A stretch of DNA of 10,944 nt from an uncultured Clostridia bacterium (GCA_904420155.1 CAJFUH010000022.1:1-10944); one strand, 5' to 3'; shown: positions 1-6,874, numbered from the stretch's first letter. Program-made: numbers and translations. Notes: generated from the letters alone by a model not told the origin.

Positions 1-606
1 GTTAAAATTCAGCCCCAGCCGGGTCTGGGCGATGGCGAAAGCGTCCCGGGAGTTATCAAACATGAGGATTTGCCCGGCATATTTGGGGTCCCATAGGATA
101 TCCCAGCCGATTTCATCCTCGCTTTCCTCCACCATATTTTTGTTATAAAAGATGCCCACTGTACCCCAAGTATAAGGAACTGAATATTCGTTGGTGGGGT
201 CGTACTGGGGATTCCGAAACTCCTCATCGATTAAGCTGAAGTTTGGTATGTTATGAAAATCCAGCTTTTCCAGCATATCGTTCCGGATCAGTTTCGCAAC
301 CATGTAATCCGAGGGGATGATCACATCGTAATCCGACCCGCCGATAGCAAGCTTGGCGTATAATTCTTCGTTGGTGGCAAAGGTGGTGTAATTCACCTTA
401 ATTCCCGTCCGCCGCGTGAATTCTTCATTGACGTCTAACGTCCCGTCGGTTCCATTGGAGATATATTCCCCCCAATTATAGACATTGATGGTTACCCCTG
501 TGCTGGGCGCCGCCGTATCTTCTCCCGATTCCGCGCCCCAGGCCGGAACCGCTATGCCGAAAACAGCGCACCAGACGGCAAGCAGCAGGGAAAGGAGCTT
601 TTTCAA
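1..606 (-). CDS. potD: PotD-like polyamine-binding protein, 3' part missing
   Basis: Extracellular solute-binding protein of a spermidine/putrescine ABC importer; it captures the polyamine and delivers it to PotB/PotC. The first 202 residues are present and the gene runs off the left edge. The N-terminus is Lys-Lys followed by a hydrophobic stretch and a plausible signal peptidase I site near residues 22-26 (PAWGA). Family motifs visible are VYNWGEYI shortly after the signal, SDYDVIIPSDYM, and the YNKNM and WDILWDPKYAG segments. The start is TTG at 606-604. It overlaps the potC stop (TTGA) and has a GGAAGGGGG ribosome binding site 10 bases upstream; no in-frame ATG fits the N-terminus. No lipobox is seen: the only early Cys follows Trp, which is not accepted at -1. 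The exact polyamine preference cannot be read from this part. Confidence 0.9.
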   Translation of the reverse strand, partial: MKKLLSLLLAVWCAVFGIAVPAWGAESGEDTAAPSTGVTINVYNWGEYISNGTDGTLDVNEEFTRRTGIKVNYTTFATNEELYAKLAIGGSDYDVIIPSDYMVAKLIRNDMLEKLDFHNIPNFSLIDEEFRNPQYDPTNEYSVPYTWGTVGIFYNKNMVEESEDEIGWDILWDPKYAGQILMFDNSRDAFAIAQTRLGLNFN

Positions 607-1418
607 GCTTTTGCCACCCCCTTCCGATTGGCCTTTTGCCTTTTTTGATCCCGTATCTGCCGCAGATTGATGATAATCAGCAGGATCATCACCGCGCCGA
701 ACAGAATTGTGGAAAGGGCATTGATCTCCGGGCTGACAATTTTCCTGGTCATAGAGTAGATAGCCACGGGCAGGGTCTGGGTGGTGCCGCCTGTAAAATA
801 ACTGATGACGAAATCATCAATGGACAGGGTAAACGCCATAATCATGCCCGTCACGATACCGGGCATAATCTCCGGTAAAACCACTTTGAAAAAAGCGGGA
901 ACCGGATGGCAGCCTAAATCCTGGGCGGCCTCATACAGATGAGGGTCCATCTGGCGCAGTTTCGGCATAACGTTGAGTACCACATAAGGCAGGCAAAAGG
1001 TGATATGGGCGATGATCAGCGTAGCCATGCCGGGTTTTAAAATACCCAAACGGTCGTGTAAAAAAACGAACAGCAGCAGCATGGAAACGCCGGTTACAAT
1101 CTCCGGATTGACCATAGGCAGGTTGGTCAGGTTCATGACCACGCGCTTTACCCATTTATTCATGCCCCGGATGCCAATAGCCGCGGCCGTGCCTAAAATG
1201 GTGGCGCACACCGCCGTAATTACCGCAATGATTAACGTGTTGGTGAGTGCGTTTAAGATTTCTTCATTCTGAAAAAGGCGCTCATACCAGCTCAAAGTAA
1301 AACCGTTCCATACCACGCGGCTTTTGGAATCGTTGAAAGAAAAGACCATCAGTACCACGATGGGGGCATACAAAAAAATAAAGATAATCCAGGTATACAC
1401 CTTGGAAATGGCCTTCAT
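603..1418 (-). CDS. potC: Polyamine ABC transporter permease PotC
   Basis: Integral membrane permease subunit of the spermidine/putrescine importer, 271 residues, the usual size of the family. It pairs with PotB to form the channel and is driven by PotA. A first membrane helix spans about residues 8-28, and several further hydrophobic helices follow. The cytoplasmic EAA loop that docks onto the ATPase is at residues 163-182 (EAAQDLG, then ending VVLP). The C-terminus is a basic cytoplasmic tail. The ATG overlaps the potB stop as ATGA, with an AGGGGGG ribosome binding site just upstream, so translation is probably coupled along the operon. Its stop overlaps the potD start. It is assigned to PotC rather than PotB by order and by similarity to the PotC/YdcV type. 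Confidence 0.93.
   Translation of the reverse strand: MKAISKVYTWIIFIFLYAPIVVLMVFSFNDSKSRVVWNGFTLSWYERLFQNEEILNALTNTLIIAVITAVCATILGTAAAIGIRGMNKWVKRVVMNLTNLPMVNPEIVTGVSMLLLFVFLHDRLGILKPGMATLIIAHITFCLPYVVLNVMPKLRQMDPHLYEAAQDLGCHPVPAFFKVVLPEIMPGIVTGMIMAFTLSIDDFVISYFTGGTTQTLPVAIYSMTRKIVSPEINALSTILFGAVMILLIIINLRQIRDQKRQKANRKGVAKA
617..625 (-). promoter_or_regulatory. Ribosome binding site deciding the TTG start of potD
   Basis: GGAAGGGGG on the minus strand lies inside the end of potC, 10 bases before the TTG. It supports a TTG start coupled to potC termination rather than a later ATG inside the mature protein. Confidence 0.6.
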
Positions 1419-2233
1419 ATCATCATCCCCCCTGTGTTTTCTCCATCATCAAACTGGTTCATGATCCCCATACAGATCAAAATAAGCACCATCAGCACCA
1501 GGGAGATAGCAGAACCCAGGTTGGGGTTGTAGGAGTTCCCCAAAAACTGCATATCGATCAAGTCGCCGATCAATAAGTTGGCCCCTCCCCCCAGCATTTT
1601 GGAGATAATAAAAGTGCTGACCGCAGGTACGAACACCATGGTAATACCGGTGATAATGCCGGGCACGCTCAAAGGGAGGATGACCCGATAAAACACCTTA
1701 AACCCATTGGCCCCCAGATCCTGAGCCGCCTCAATAACGCGGGAATCCATCTTTGCCATCACGGAATATAACGGCAGGATCATAAAGGGAAGGAAATTAT
1801 ACACCATGCCCAATACCACGGCCCCCTGGGTATTGATGAGCTGGAGGGGCTCCAAACCGATAGCGCCCAACAGCCGGTTAATCAGGCCGTTATTTTCCAG
1901 CAAAGTCATCCATGCATAGGTCCGCAGCAGGAAGTTCATCCACATGGGCAGCATAATCAGCATAATCATGACGCTCTGGCGCGCCCCCGCCGCCCGGGAG
2001 ATGATATAGGCCATGGGGTATCCCAGCAGCAGGCAGATCACCGTGGCCAAGGCCCCCAGCCAGATAGAACGCAGGAATACTGTGGAATATTTCCCCACAT
2101 TGACAATATTCTCCAACGTAAAGTGCCCGCTCCGGTCGGTAAAGGAAAAAAACACCACCAGAGCCATAGGCACTACAATAAAAATAACCATCCAAACCAC
2201 ATAAGGAAGCGCGGCAGTCCTGGATTTCATCAT
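1415..2233 (-). CDS. potB: Polyamine ABC transporter permease PotB
   Basis: The other membrane permease subunit of the importer, 272 residues. The first hydrophobic helix spans about residues 10-31, ending in the FSFTDR segment common in this family, and five or so further helices follow. The EAA loop is at residues 168-187 (EAAQDLG, then ending VILP). The start is the first ATG of an ATGATG pair. Its first ATG overlaps the potA stop (ATGA), and a GGGAGGGG ribosome binding site lies about 4-6 bases upstream. It forms a heterodimer with PotC in the membrane. Confidence 0.93.
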   Translation of the reverse strand: MMKSRTAALPYVVWMVIFIVVPMALVVFFSFTDRSGHFTLENIVNVGKYSTVFLRSIWLGALATVICLLLGYPMAYIISRAAGARQSVMIMLIMLPMWMNFLLRTYAWMTLLENNGLINRLLGAIGLEPLQLINTQGAVVLGMVYNFLPFMILPLYSVMAKMDSRVIEAAQDLGANGFKVFYRVILPLSVPGIITGITMVFVPAVSTFIISKMLGGGANLLIGDLIDMQFLGNSYNPNLGSAISLVLMVLILICMGIMNQFDDGENTGGMMI

Positions 2234-3360
2234 GCTTCCCCTCCCGCCTGTTCTTCCTGGTGGACTTCTTCGTAAATCTCGTCGCTGAAGGCGCTGTAGT
2301 CCCCCACTTCGCTGGAATATTCGGATTTTTTCATAATGTGGATATCATCCGGGTCCAAAATCATCCCAATGACGTCCCCGGGGCGCTGGCTTTCGGTGGA
2401 CTGGATCATCCATTTAAATCCCTCTACGTCCACAATGATCTCATAGTGTACCCCTTTGAAGGTGACTGAGGTCACTTCCCCTGAAATATGCCCCTGCATC
2501 GGGGGCACCACCTTGATATCCTCCGGGCGGATTACCACATCCACCGGTTCCATTTTTTCAAATCCGTAGTCCAGGCAGTCAAACTTGCGGCCCGCGAATT
2601 CCACCAGGTAATTGGCGTGCATGACCCCATCCACAATATTGCTTTCCCCGATAAAGTCCGCCACAAAAGCGTTTTTGGGCTCGTTGTAAATATCCTGGGG
2701 GGTGCCAATCTGCTGGATCTGCCCTTTATCCATCACCACCACAGTATCCGACATGGACAGGGCTTCTTCCTGGTCATGGGTCACAAAAATAAACGTGATG
2801 CCTGTCTGCTGCTGGATGTTCTTCAGCTCCGCCTGCATGTCCTTGCGCAGCTTTAAATCCAGGGCCCCCAGCGGTTCATCCAAAAGCAGCACTTTCGGAT
2901 GGTTCGCCAGCGCCCTGGCAATGGCCACCCGCTGCTGCTGCCCGCCGGAAAGGGAATCCACCTTGCGCTTGTCAAACCCGCTCAAATTCACCATTTTGAG
3001 CATCTCTTGCACGCGCTCCCGGATTTCCGCCTCTTTTTTCTTGTGCACCCGCATACCGAACGCCACGTTTTCATAGACATTCAAATGGGGAAATAAGGCG
3101 TATTTCTGAAAGATGGTATTTACGTTCCTTTTATAAGGAGGCAGATCATTGATCCGTTTCCCATTGAAAAAAACATCGCCGCTGTCCGGTGTGACAAATC
3201 CTCCAATCACCCGCAGCGTGGTGGTCTTTCCGCAGCCGGAAGGCCCCAGCAAGGTGACGAACTCTCCGTCCTGTATGCTCAAGTTGAGATCCCTGAGCAC
3301 CACGTCCCCATCGAACGATACAGCGATGTTTTGTAAAGAAATAATCGACTGTTTTTCCAT
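2230..3360 (-). CDS. potA: Polyamine ABC transporter ATPase PotA
   Basis: Cytoplasmic ATP-binding subunit that powers polyamine import, 376 residues with the chosen start. Landmarks are Walker A GPSGCGKTT at 39-47, Q-loop Gln85, signature LSGGQ at 137-141, Walker B VLLLDE at 157-162, D-loop GALD at 165-168 and switch His195 (VTHDQEE). A C-terminal TOBE-type domain follows from about residue 270, as in PotA/MalK-type ATPases. The open frame extends upstream to 3504, but those 48 residues look unlike any PotA. The ATG at 3360 has AAAGGGG 8 bases upstream and begins the family's usual N-terminus. First gene of the potABCD operon. The order A-B-C-D with potD last is the common one. Confidence 0.95.
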   Translation of the reverse strand: MEKQSIISLQNIAVSFDGDVVLRDLNLSIQDGEFVTLLGPSGCGKTTTLRVIGGFVTPDSGDVFFNGKRINDLPPYKRNVNTIFQKYALFPHLNVYENVAFGMRVHKKKEAEIRERVQEMLKMVNLSGFDKRKVDSLSGGQQQRVAIARALANHPKVLLLDEPLGALDLKLRKDMQAELKNIQQQTGITFIFVTHDQEEALSMSDTVVVMDKGQIQQIGTPQDIYNEPKNAFVADFIGESNIVDGVMHANYLVEFAGRKFDCLDYGFEKMEPVDVVIRPEDIKVVPPMQGHISGEVTSVTFKGVHYEIIVDVEGFKWMIQSTESQRPGDVIGMILDPDDIHIMKKSEYSSEVGDYSAFSDEIYEEVHQEEQAGGEA

Positions 3361-3550
3361 TTCTGCATCCCCTTTGCGGTTAATTAGTTGCGATACGCTT
3401 CTCTTAGCGATACACGCAAGCCCAGCGCACCCCGTCCCACTGCCCTCCGCAAAGGATGTTTTGCAATCCGCCCGCATGCTACGAGCAGCGCTTGATTGCG
3501 GCAATGAAAGTGCGCCGTCATGGAACTTTTATGATAGATGCAAACGCAAC
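3361..3550 (-). promoter_or_regulatory. Long GC-rich leader of the pot operon
   Basis: About 190 bases lie between the predicted transcription start (near 3550) and the potA ATG. The leader is clearly more GC-rich than the promoter region behind it and can fold locally. One example is 3388-3419, where TTGCG pairs with CGCAA and CGCT with AGCG around a 6-base loop. No known riboswitch or T-box signature was recognised. It may hold a regulatory RNA structure, or it may be a remnant of older coding sequence. Confidence 0.35.
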
Positions 3551-3556
3551 GATAAA

Positions 3557-3585
3557 AATATAGTTGATAAACCTGCAAATGTCAA
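3557..3585 (-). promoter_or_regulatory. Sigma-A promoter of the pot operon
   Basis: On the minus strand, TTGACA (3585-3580), a 17-base spacer and TATATT (3562-3557). It is preceded by A/T tracts that could act as an UP element. It reads towards potA. Confidence 0.75.
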
Positions 3586-3718
3586 GTTTAATTTCCATTT
3601 TTCTGTAAAATTCTGCAAAAAAACTGATTTTTCTTAAATTAAAAGCCTAATTTAAAAGGTTTCCTCAAAAAATCTCTGATATGCTCTGATTTTCAGTTTT
3701 TCTTTTGTGAACAAACGG

Positions 3719-3760
3719 AAAAGGATATCGTTCAAACCATATCTTTCCCCATATCCTTTT
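3719..3760. repeat. Hairpin, possible second terminator
   Basis: AAAAGGATAT (3719-3728) is perfectly repeated in inverse at 3751-3760, leaving a 22-base loop. It lies 30 bases beyond the stronger terminator of the hydrolase gene, between that gene and the pot promoter. It could be a back-up terminator or shield the pot promoter from read-through. The loop is long for a classical terminator. Confidence 0.35.
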
Positions 3761-3791
3761 CAACCTGTATTAGCATAGAGAAAAACATAAG

Positions 3792-3820
3792 AAAAGGACC
3801 CAGCCGCGCTGGATCCTTTT
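3792..3820 (-). terminator. Intrinsic terminator of the NlpC/P60 gene
   Basis: A 13-bp stem with one G-U pair (3792-3804 with 3808-3820) and a 3-base loop begins 9 bases after the stop at 3829. The arms start with an A tract and end with a T tract, so it could work in both directions. The longer run of T (six) is on the plus strand. Confidence 0.8.
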
Positions 3821-3828
3821 TTCATCTT

Positions 3829-5694
3829 TTATTTCCGGATGGCTTTTAGTACCTTACTCTTTCTTGCCCACTCTTTCAAAAAAGTGGGTTTCCGTTTTAC
3901 CAAAAACAGGGTTACGGTACCTCCGCACACAGATATCCCAACAATCATCAGCCACACAATATCGCTGCCCTGTCTGTTTCCAGCCCCTTCGGAACCGTCC
4001 GCTGCATGGGCTACTGCATAATTCCTAGATGCAGTCTTTTCTTCTACCTGATTGCTGGCATAAGACAATTGATGTATCTTCTCAACCGTTTTCATGGTGT
4101 ATTCCAAACGGCTGTTGATCTCAATTTTAGAATCAATGGCGCTGATCACATCGGGGGTCGCCTTGCCGGTGGGCTCTTTTCCCACATCGGTCTGGAATTC
4201 CGTCACTGCTGTTTGCGTGGCTTCGTCGTATACGGCGGTAGCTTCCGCCTCATAATAACCCAATGTATTCAGTTTCTCTTGCAGAACCTTTACGTCGCTT
4301 CCCACATAGCCCAGCTGCAGGCAATCAAAGTCCGGGGCCTTTACGGCGGTATCTGCAAACAATCCCTCTATATCCTGCTGGCTCAGTTTGCCGGTGGCCT
4401 CCATGCCGCTGGCTGTCTGATATGCTTTTACAGCAATCTCCGTCTCTTCGTCAAAGACGTTGTTTACCTCGCCGAATAAATAACGCAGTTCTACCAGGCG
4501 GTTTTTCATGTCCTGTACGCAGGAACCCTTGATGCCCAGCTTCATCGTGCCCGCTTCGGGGTTTACCGGAGCGTCTTCCGCATACAAAGCCGCACGCATA
4601 TCCCCATCGGAGGTCCCCGTCACTTCCAACCCGGCGGCCGCCTGGAAATCGCTCACGGCCAGCGCGGTATCTTCTTCGTAGGTGTCGGAAGGCTCGTCAT
4701 AAAAATAGGACAATTCCTTCAGTCGGGTTTCCACATTGAGGATTTCCGGATCGGTAGCACCCACCTCAAAGACAGGTTCAAATTTAGGGGCGTCTTCCGC
4801 ATACAATGCATCTAAAGTCGCCTGATCGGCAATACCTGTTACTTCCAGCCCTGCGGCCTCTTGGAACAGTTTTAATTTTTCGCCGGTATATTCACCAAAA
4901 TAGGTAGTGATCTCTGCATCATAATACCCCAGCTCCGTCAAGCGCTCTTTCATCTTCTTGACTTCGTCGCTGGTGGTCCCTACTTTCAATTCCACTTTCT
5001 TAGGTTCTTCCGCCTTCGGGGCGCTTGCTTTCGCGGTCGTCCCACTGCCGGAGGAACTGGAAACAGAACCGCTGGAAGAATACTGCACGTCCTGGTAAGC
5101 GCTGTCCGGCGGGGGATTCCCCTGCAACGCTCCATCCGCGCCAAAGGTATAGTCAACGCCGCCAATGTTCTTGGTCACGCTTACTACATATTGGCCGCCT
5201 TCATAATAATAGGTTTTGCCGTCAATCTTCACAAAGCCGTTTTCCGGATACTGTACGCCGGCTATTTTAAACCAGTTGGTCCAGCGGTAAGAACCTACGG
5301 ACTGGTACATCACGCCATATCTGGAATTGCGGGCGTCTACCGCCATGCCGCCGCCTACATAAACGCCTACATGTCCCGGGCCGTACAACCCAAGGCCATG
5401 GATACGCGGCAAAGTGCCGATGGAGCCTTTCTCTGGAGAAGCGCCCATCATATTGGTGCGCTGGCCGCCTACGCCGTTATAACTATAGATCAATCCGGAA
5501 CAGTCCACAGCGCCTGCGCTGCTGCCGCCGTAAACATATCTCCAATTCTGATAATAAGCGGTTAATGCATGTGCCGCCATTCCCGGACCTGTGCTAGACG
5601 CTGCAATTGCAGAATCCATCCTGCCCAGTCCGGCTGGGATCAGCAAGGTAAGTACCATTATCAGGGCTAACAACCCTCTCACTTTCCTGTTCAT
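3829..5694 (-). CDS. Membrane-anchored NlpC/P60 peptidoglycan hydrolase with four PG-binding repeats
   Basis: Probable secreted cell-wall peptidase, 621 residues, cutting stem peptides of peptidoglycan. A signal peptide covers about residues 1-31 (cleavage near AIA). The NlpC/P60 domain spans about 38-145, with catalytic Cys65 in AVDCSGL and His108 in GPGHVGVY. The position usually held by a third polar residue (often His) is Asp120. A short region at 153-192 (IDGKTYYYE, ADGAL) resembles a choline/glucan-binding-type repeat. After a Ser/Lys/Pro linker come four PG_binding_1-like repeats at about 236-300, 308-380, 387-455 and 463-530. A membrane helix at 578-599 and a basic 22-residue tail anchor it at the C-terminus. 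The ATG at 5694 is chosen over 5727: AGGAGG lies 12 bases upstream of it and the signal peptide then has normal length. No partner genes are adjacent. Confidence 0.88.
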   Translation of the reverse strand: MNRKVRGLLALIMVLTLLIPAGLGRMDSAIAASSTGPGMAAHALTAYYQNWRYVYGGSSAGAVDCSGLIYSYNGVGGQRTNMMGASPEKGSIGTLPRIHGLGLYGPGHVGVYVGGGMAVDARNSRYGVMYQSVGSYRWTNWFKIAGVQYPENGFVKIDGKTYYYEGGQYVVSVTKNIGGVDYTFGADGALQGNPPPDSAYQDVQYSSSGSVSSSSGSGTTAKASAPKAEEPKKVELKVGTTSDEVKKMKERLTELGYYDAEITTYFGEYTGEKLKLFQEAAGLEVTGIADQATLDALYAEDAPKFEPVFEVGATDPEILNVETRLKELSYFYDEPSDTYEEDTALAVSDFQAAAGLEVTGTSDGDMRAALYAEDAPVNPEAGTMKLGIKGSCVQDMKNRLVELRYLFGEVNNVFDEETEIAVKAYQTASGMEATGKLSQQDIEGLFADTAVKAPDFDCLQLGYVGSDVKVLQEKLNTLGYYEAEATAVYDEATQTAVTEFQTDVGKEPTGKATPDVISAIDSKIEINSRLEYTMKTVEKIHQLSYASNQVEEKTASRNYAVAHAADGSEGAGNRQGSDIVWLMIVGISVCGGTVTLFLVKRKPTFLKEWARKSKVLKAIRK

Positions 5695-5706
5695 TGTTGT
5701 AACAAA

Positions 5707-5712
5707 CCTCCT
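5707..5712 (-). promoter_or_regulatory. Ribosome binding site of the hydrolase gene
   Basis: A perfect AGGAGG lies 12 bases before the ATG at 5694, somewhat longer spacing than usual. The upstream ATG at 5727 has no comparable site, so the shorter protein is preferred. Confidence 0.6.
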
Positions 5713-5788
5713 GTTTTCCTTGCACATCCATTAGTGTGTCACAAACTTTATCAGAAATGTAATCTTTCTCCTGATTCATGACATGAAG

Positions 5789-5815
5789 ATTACAATTAGT
5801 AACAAATTGATTACA
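5789..5815 (-). promoter_or_regulatory. WalR-type operator of the hydrolase gene
   Basis: On the minus strand, TGTAAT (5815-5810), 5 bases, TGTTAC (5804-5799), 4 bases, TGTAAT (5794-5789). The first two halves match the published WalR (YycF) consensus TGTWAH-N5-TGTWAH without mismatch, and the third adds a near-phased repeat. The box starts at the last base of the -10 element, over the expected transcription start, which suggests repression. A further half-site TGTAAT is at 5758-5763 on the plus strand. A one-mismatch box (TGTTAA-N5-TGTACA) is at 5857-5873, upstream of the -35. Confidence 0.55.
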
Positions 5816-5843
5816 TTTTATCACGCCAATGCATACTTTGCAA
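5815..5843 (-). promoter_or_regulatory. Sigma-A promoter of the hydrolase gene
   Basis: TTGCAA (5843-5838), a 17-base spacer and TAAAAT (5820-5815) on the minus strand. This puts the start of transcription near 5808 and gives a leader of about 115 bases before the ATG. Confidence 0.6.
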
Positions 5844-5873
5844 TGTTTCGGGGAATTGTTAACAATTTGTACA

Positions 5874-6110
5874 TAAATAAAAAGCAGAATAGACAGAATA
5901 TTTCTGGACTTTTTAGGTCGATTTTATAAAAAATATTTATCCCCCTGGTTTTTGACGTCGTGGGAGGATTTTATGTGTCTAAACCGCAGCGGGATGTTTC
6001 TGCTATCTTTTTCCTTGCCTCCCATACTTTCCCTGATAGAAATCGCGCCTTTATAATCCTTGAATACGGCTGTATCGGTAAAAGTACCTCTGAGAGAATG
6101 AATAGGCAAC
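5874..6110. other. Intergenic stretch, no supported gene
   Basis: Both strands were read for coding potential. The minus-strand open frame from 6169 to 5924 starts at a TTG with no convincing ribosome binding site. It runs straight through the perfect terminator at 6111-6144, and its product is not recognisable. Another minus-strand frame stays open for about 50 codons down to 5822, but it crosses the hydrolase promoter. The stretch may be a decayed gene or a dispersed repeat; nothing in it can be named. Confidence 0.5.
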
Positions 6111-6144
6111 AAAAAACGGATAAGCCTTAGCTTATCCGTTTTTT
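6111..6144. terminator. Perfect bidirectional intrinsic terminator
   Basis: A 15-bp perfect stem (6111-6125 with 6130-6144) with loop CTTA, flanked by six A on one side and six T on the other. It works in both orientations on paper. In context it would stop minus-strand transcripts from the padR unit before the hydrolase promoter. Confidence 0.9.
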
Positions 6145-6173
6145 GCGGTTGATACCATATTTTGGTCAACCCC

Positions 6174-6243
6174 TAATAATCCTTTTTACCCAAAAAAACC
6201 AAAAGGTTTTAAGGAAAAGAGGGAAAGGGAAAAAGGATTATTA
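6174..6243. repeat. Long inverted repeat with purine-rich loop
   Basis: The arms at 6174-6191 and 6227-6243 pair over 17 bp with a single bulged A at 6188. The loop between them is purine-rich on the plus strand and contains a second small hairpin. The right arm overlaps the stop codon of the gene remnant. It may be an extended terminator structure or the ends of a very small inverted-repeat element. Confidence 0.5.
6192..6210 (-). terminator. Weak terminator-like hairpin
   Basis: On the minus strand, AAAACC, loop TTTT, GGTTTT and three more T. A 6-bp stem with a T tract lies about 100 bases after the stop of the secreted-protein gene. It is nested in the longer inverted repeat. Confidence 0.4.
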
Positions 6244-6291
6244 TTGATTAGTTAAGCGGGTACCGGAAGTATTGTAGCCAACCCTCACATT
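6241..6291 (-). pseudogene. 3' remnant of a paralogue of the secreted-protein gene
   Basis: Sixteen codons before a TAA read NVRVGYNTSGTRLTNQ. The intact neighbouring gene ends FDIKVGFNTSGQMVQ before its own TAA. The shared core V-VG-(Y/F)-NTSG has matching codons, and the bases are alike on both sides of aatactt. Upstream of this core the resemblance stops within a few codons. The fragment has no start and no ribosome binding site. It is best read as the tail of a lost tandem copy. Confidence 0.6.
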
Positions 6292-6313
6292 AAGAAGTTT
6301 TCGTAAATAAACC

Positions 6314-6853
6314 TTATTGAACCATTTGACCAGAAGTATTAAATCCAACTTTTATATCAAAATTCATATTCTTAACAACGATACCGCCCCACCATTTTTT
6401 CGCAGTTACACTGGCATGTGCCCAGCAAGTACTGCCTCCATTGGCAGGATCATGCCATGCATGGGGATTTTCAAATGTATAATCAGTACCATCGATAACT
6501 CCATGACTTTCTGATCTGCTAATACAGGTTACAATAGAAGTTGTAACATTAAAAGTTCCATAGACCTGAATCCAATATTTCTGCACTCCATTATCTACAA
6601 GAGTTCCCCTACGGGTTGCAGACTGTTGGCCATAAGCCCTCGCTACCTTGCTCGGGGCTGTCTCTTCTGCTTCGTAGTATACAAAAGAGATACCATCTCC
6701 ATATTCTTCAACAATTGTTCCGTCATCAAAAGTTACTACTGAAATTGGTTCCATATCTTCCTCTTCCGCTTGAACTCTTTCAGCAGCAAAAGCGATCGTA
6801 GATAAGGACATCAACATTACAATCGCAACAAACAAAGATACTAATTTCTTCAA
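6314..6853 (-). CDS. Small secreted protein of unknown function
   Basis: A 179-residue protein with a clear signal peptide (basic MKK, hydrophobic core to about residue 22, cleavage near AFA-AE). An acidic segment at 25-65 (rich in Glu and Asp, with FDDGT and YGDG) is followed by RR at 81-82. The C-terminal part (about 83-179) looks beta-rich, with many aromatic residues and two Cys (110 and 143) that could form a disulfide. Short motifs are SRSESHG, CWAHASV, KKWWGG and VGFNTSG. The acidic segment could be a pro-region. The start is TTG with AAGGAG 8 bases upstream. It lies 21 bases after the membrane-protein gene, so it is the last gene of the padR unit. The family is not recognised with certainty; it may belong to one of the DUF families of small clostridial exported proteins. 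Confidence 0.8.
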   Translation of the reverse strand: MKKLVSLFVAIVMLMSLSTIAFAAERVQAEEEDMEPISVVTFDDGTIVEEYGDGISFVYYEAEETAPSKVARAYGQQSATRRGTLVDNGVQKYWIQVYGTFNVTTSIVTCISRSESHGVIDGTDYTFENPHAWHDPANGGSTCWAHASVTAKKWWGGIVVKNMNFDIKVGFNTSGQMVQ

Positions 6854-6874
6854 TTAAAACTCTCCTTTTTGAAT

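Noticed and set aside
3361..3504. N-terminal extension of PotA by 48 residues
   Set aside because: The extension is unlike PotA proteins, while the ATG at 3360 has a good ribosome binding site and gives the usual N-terminus.
5594..5824. Minus-strand open frame of 76 codons overlapping the start of the hydrolase gene
   Set aside because: It covers the hydrolase promoter, leader and signal peptide region in another frame and has no sign of being translated.
5924..6169. Minus-strand open frame of 81 codons
   Set aside because: It begins at a TTG without a convincing ribosome binding site, and its first third is the perfect 15-bp terminator stem at 6111-6144. The product is not recognisable.
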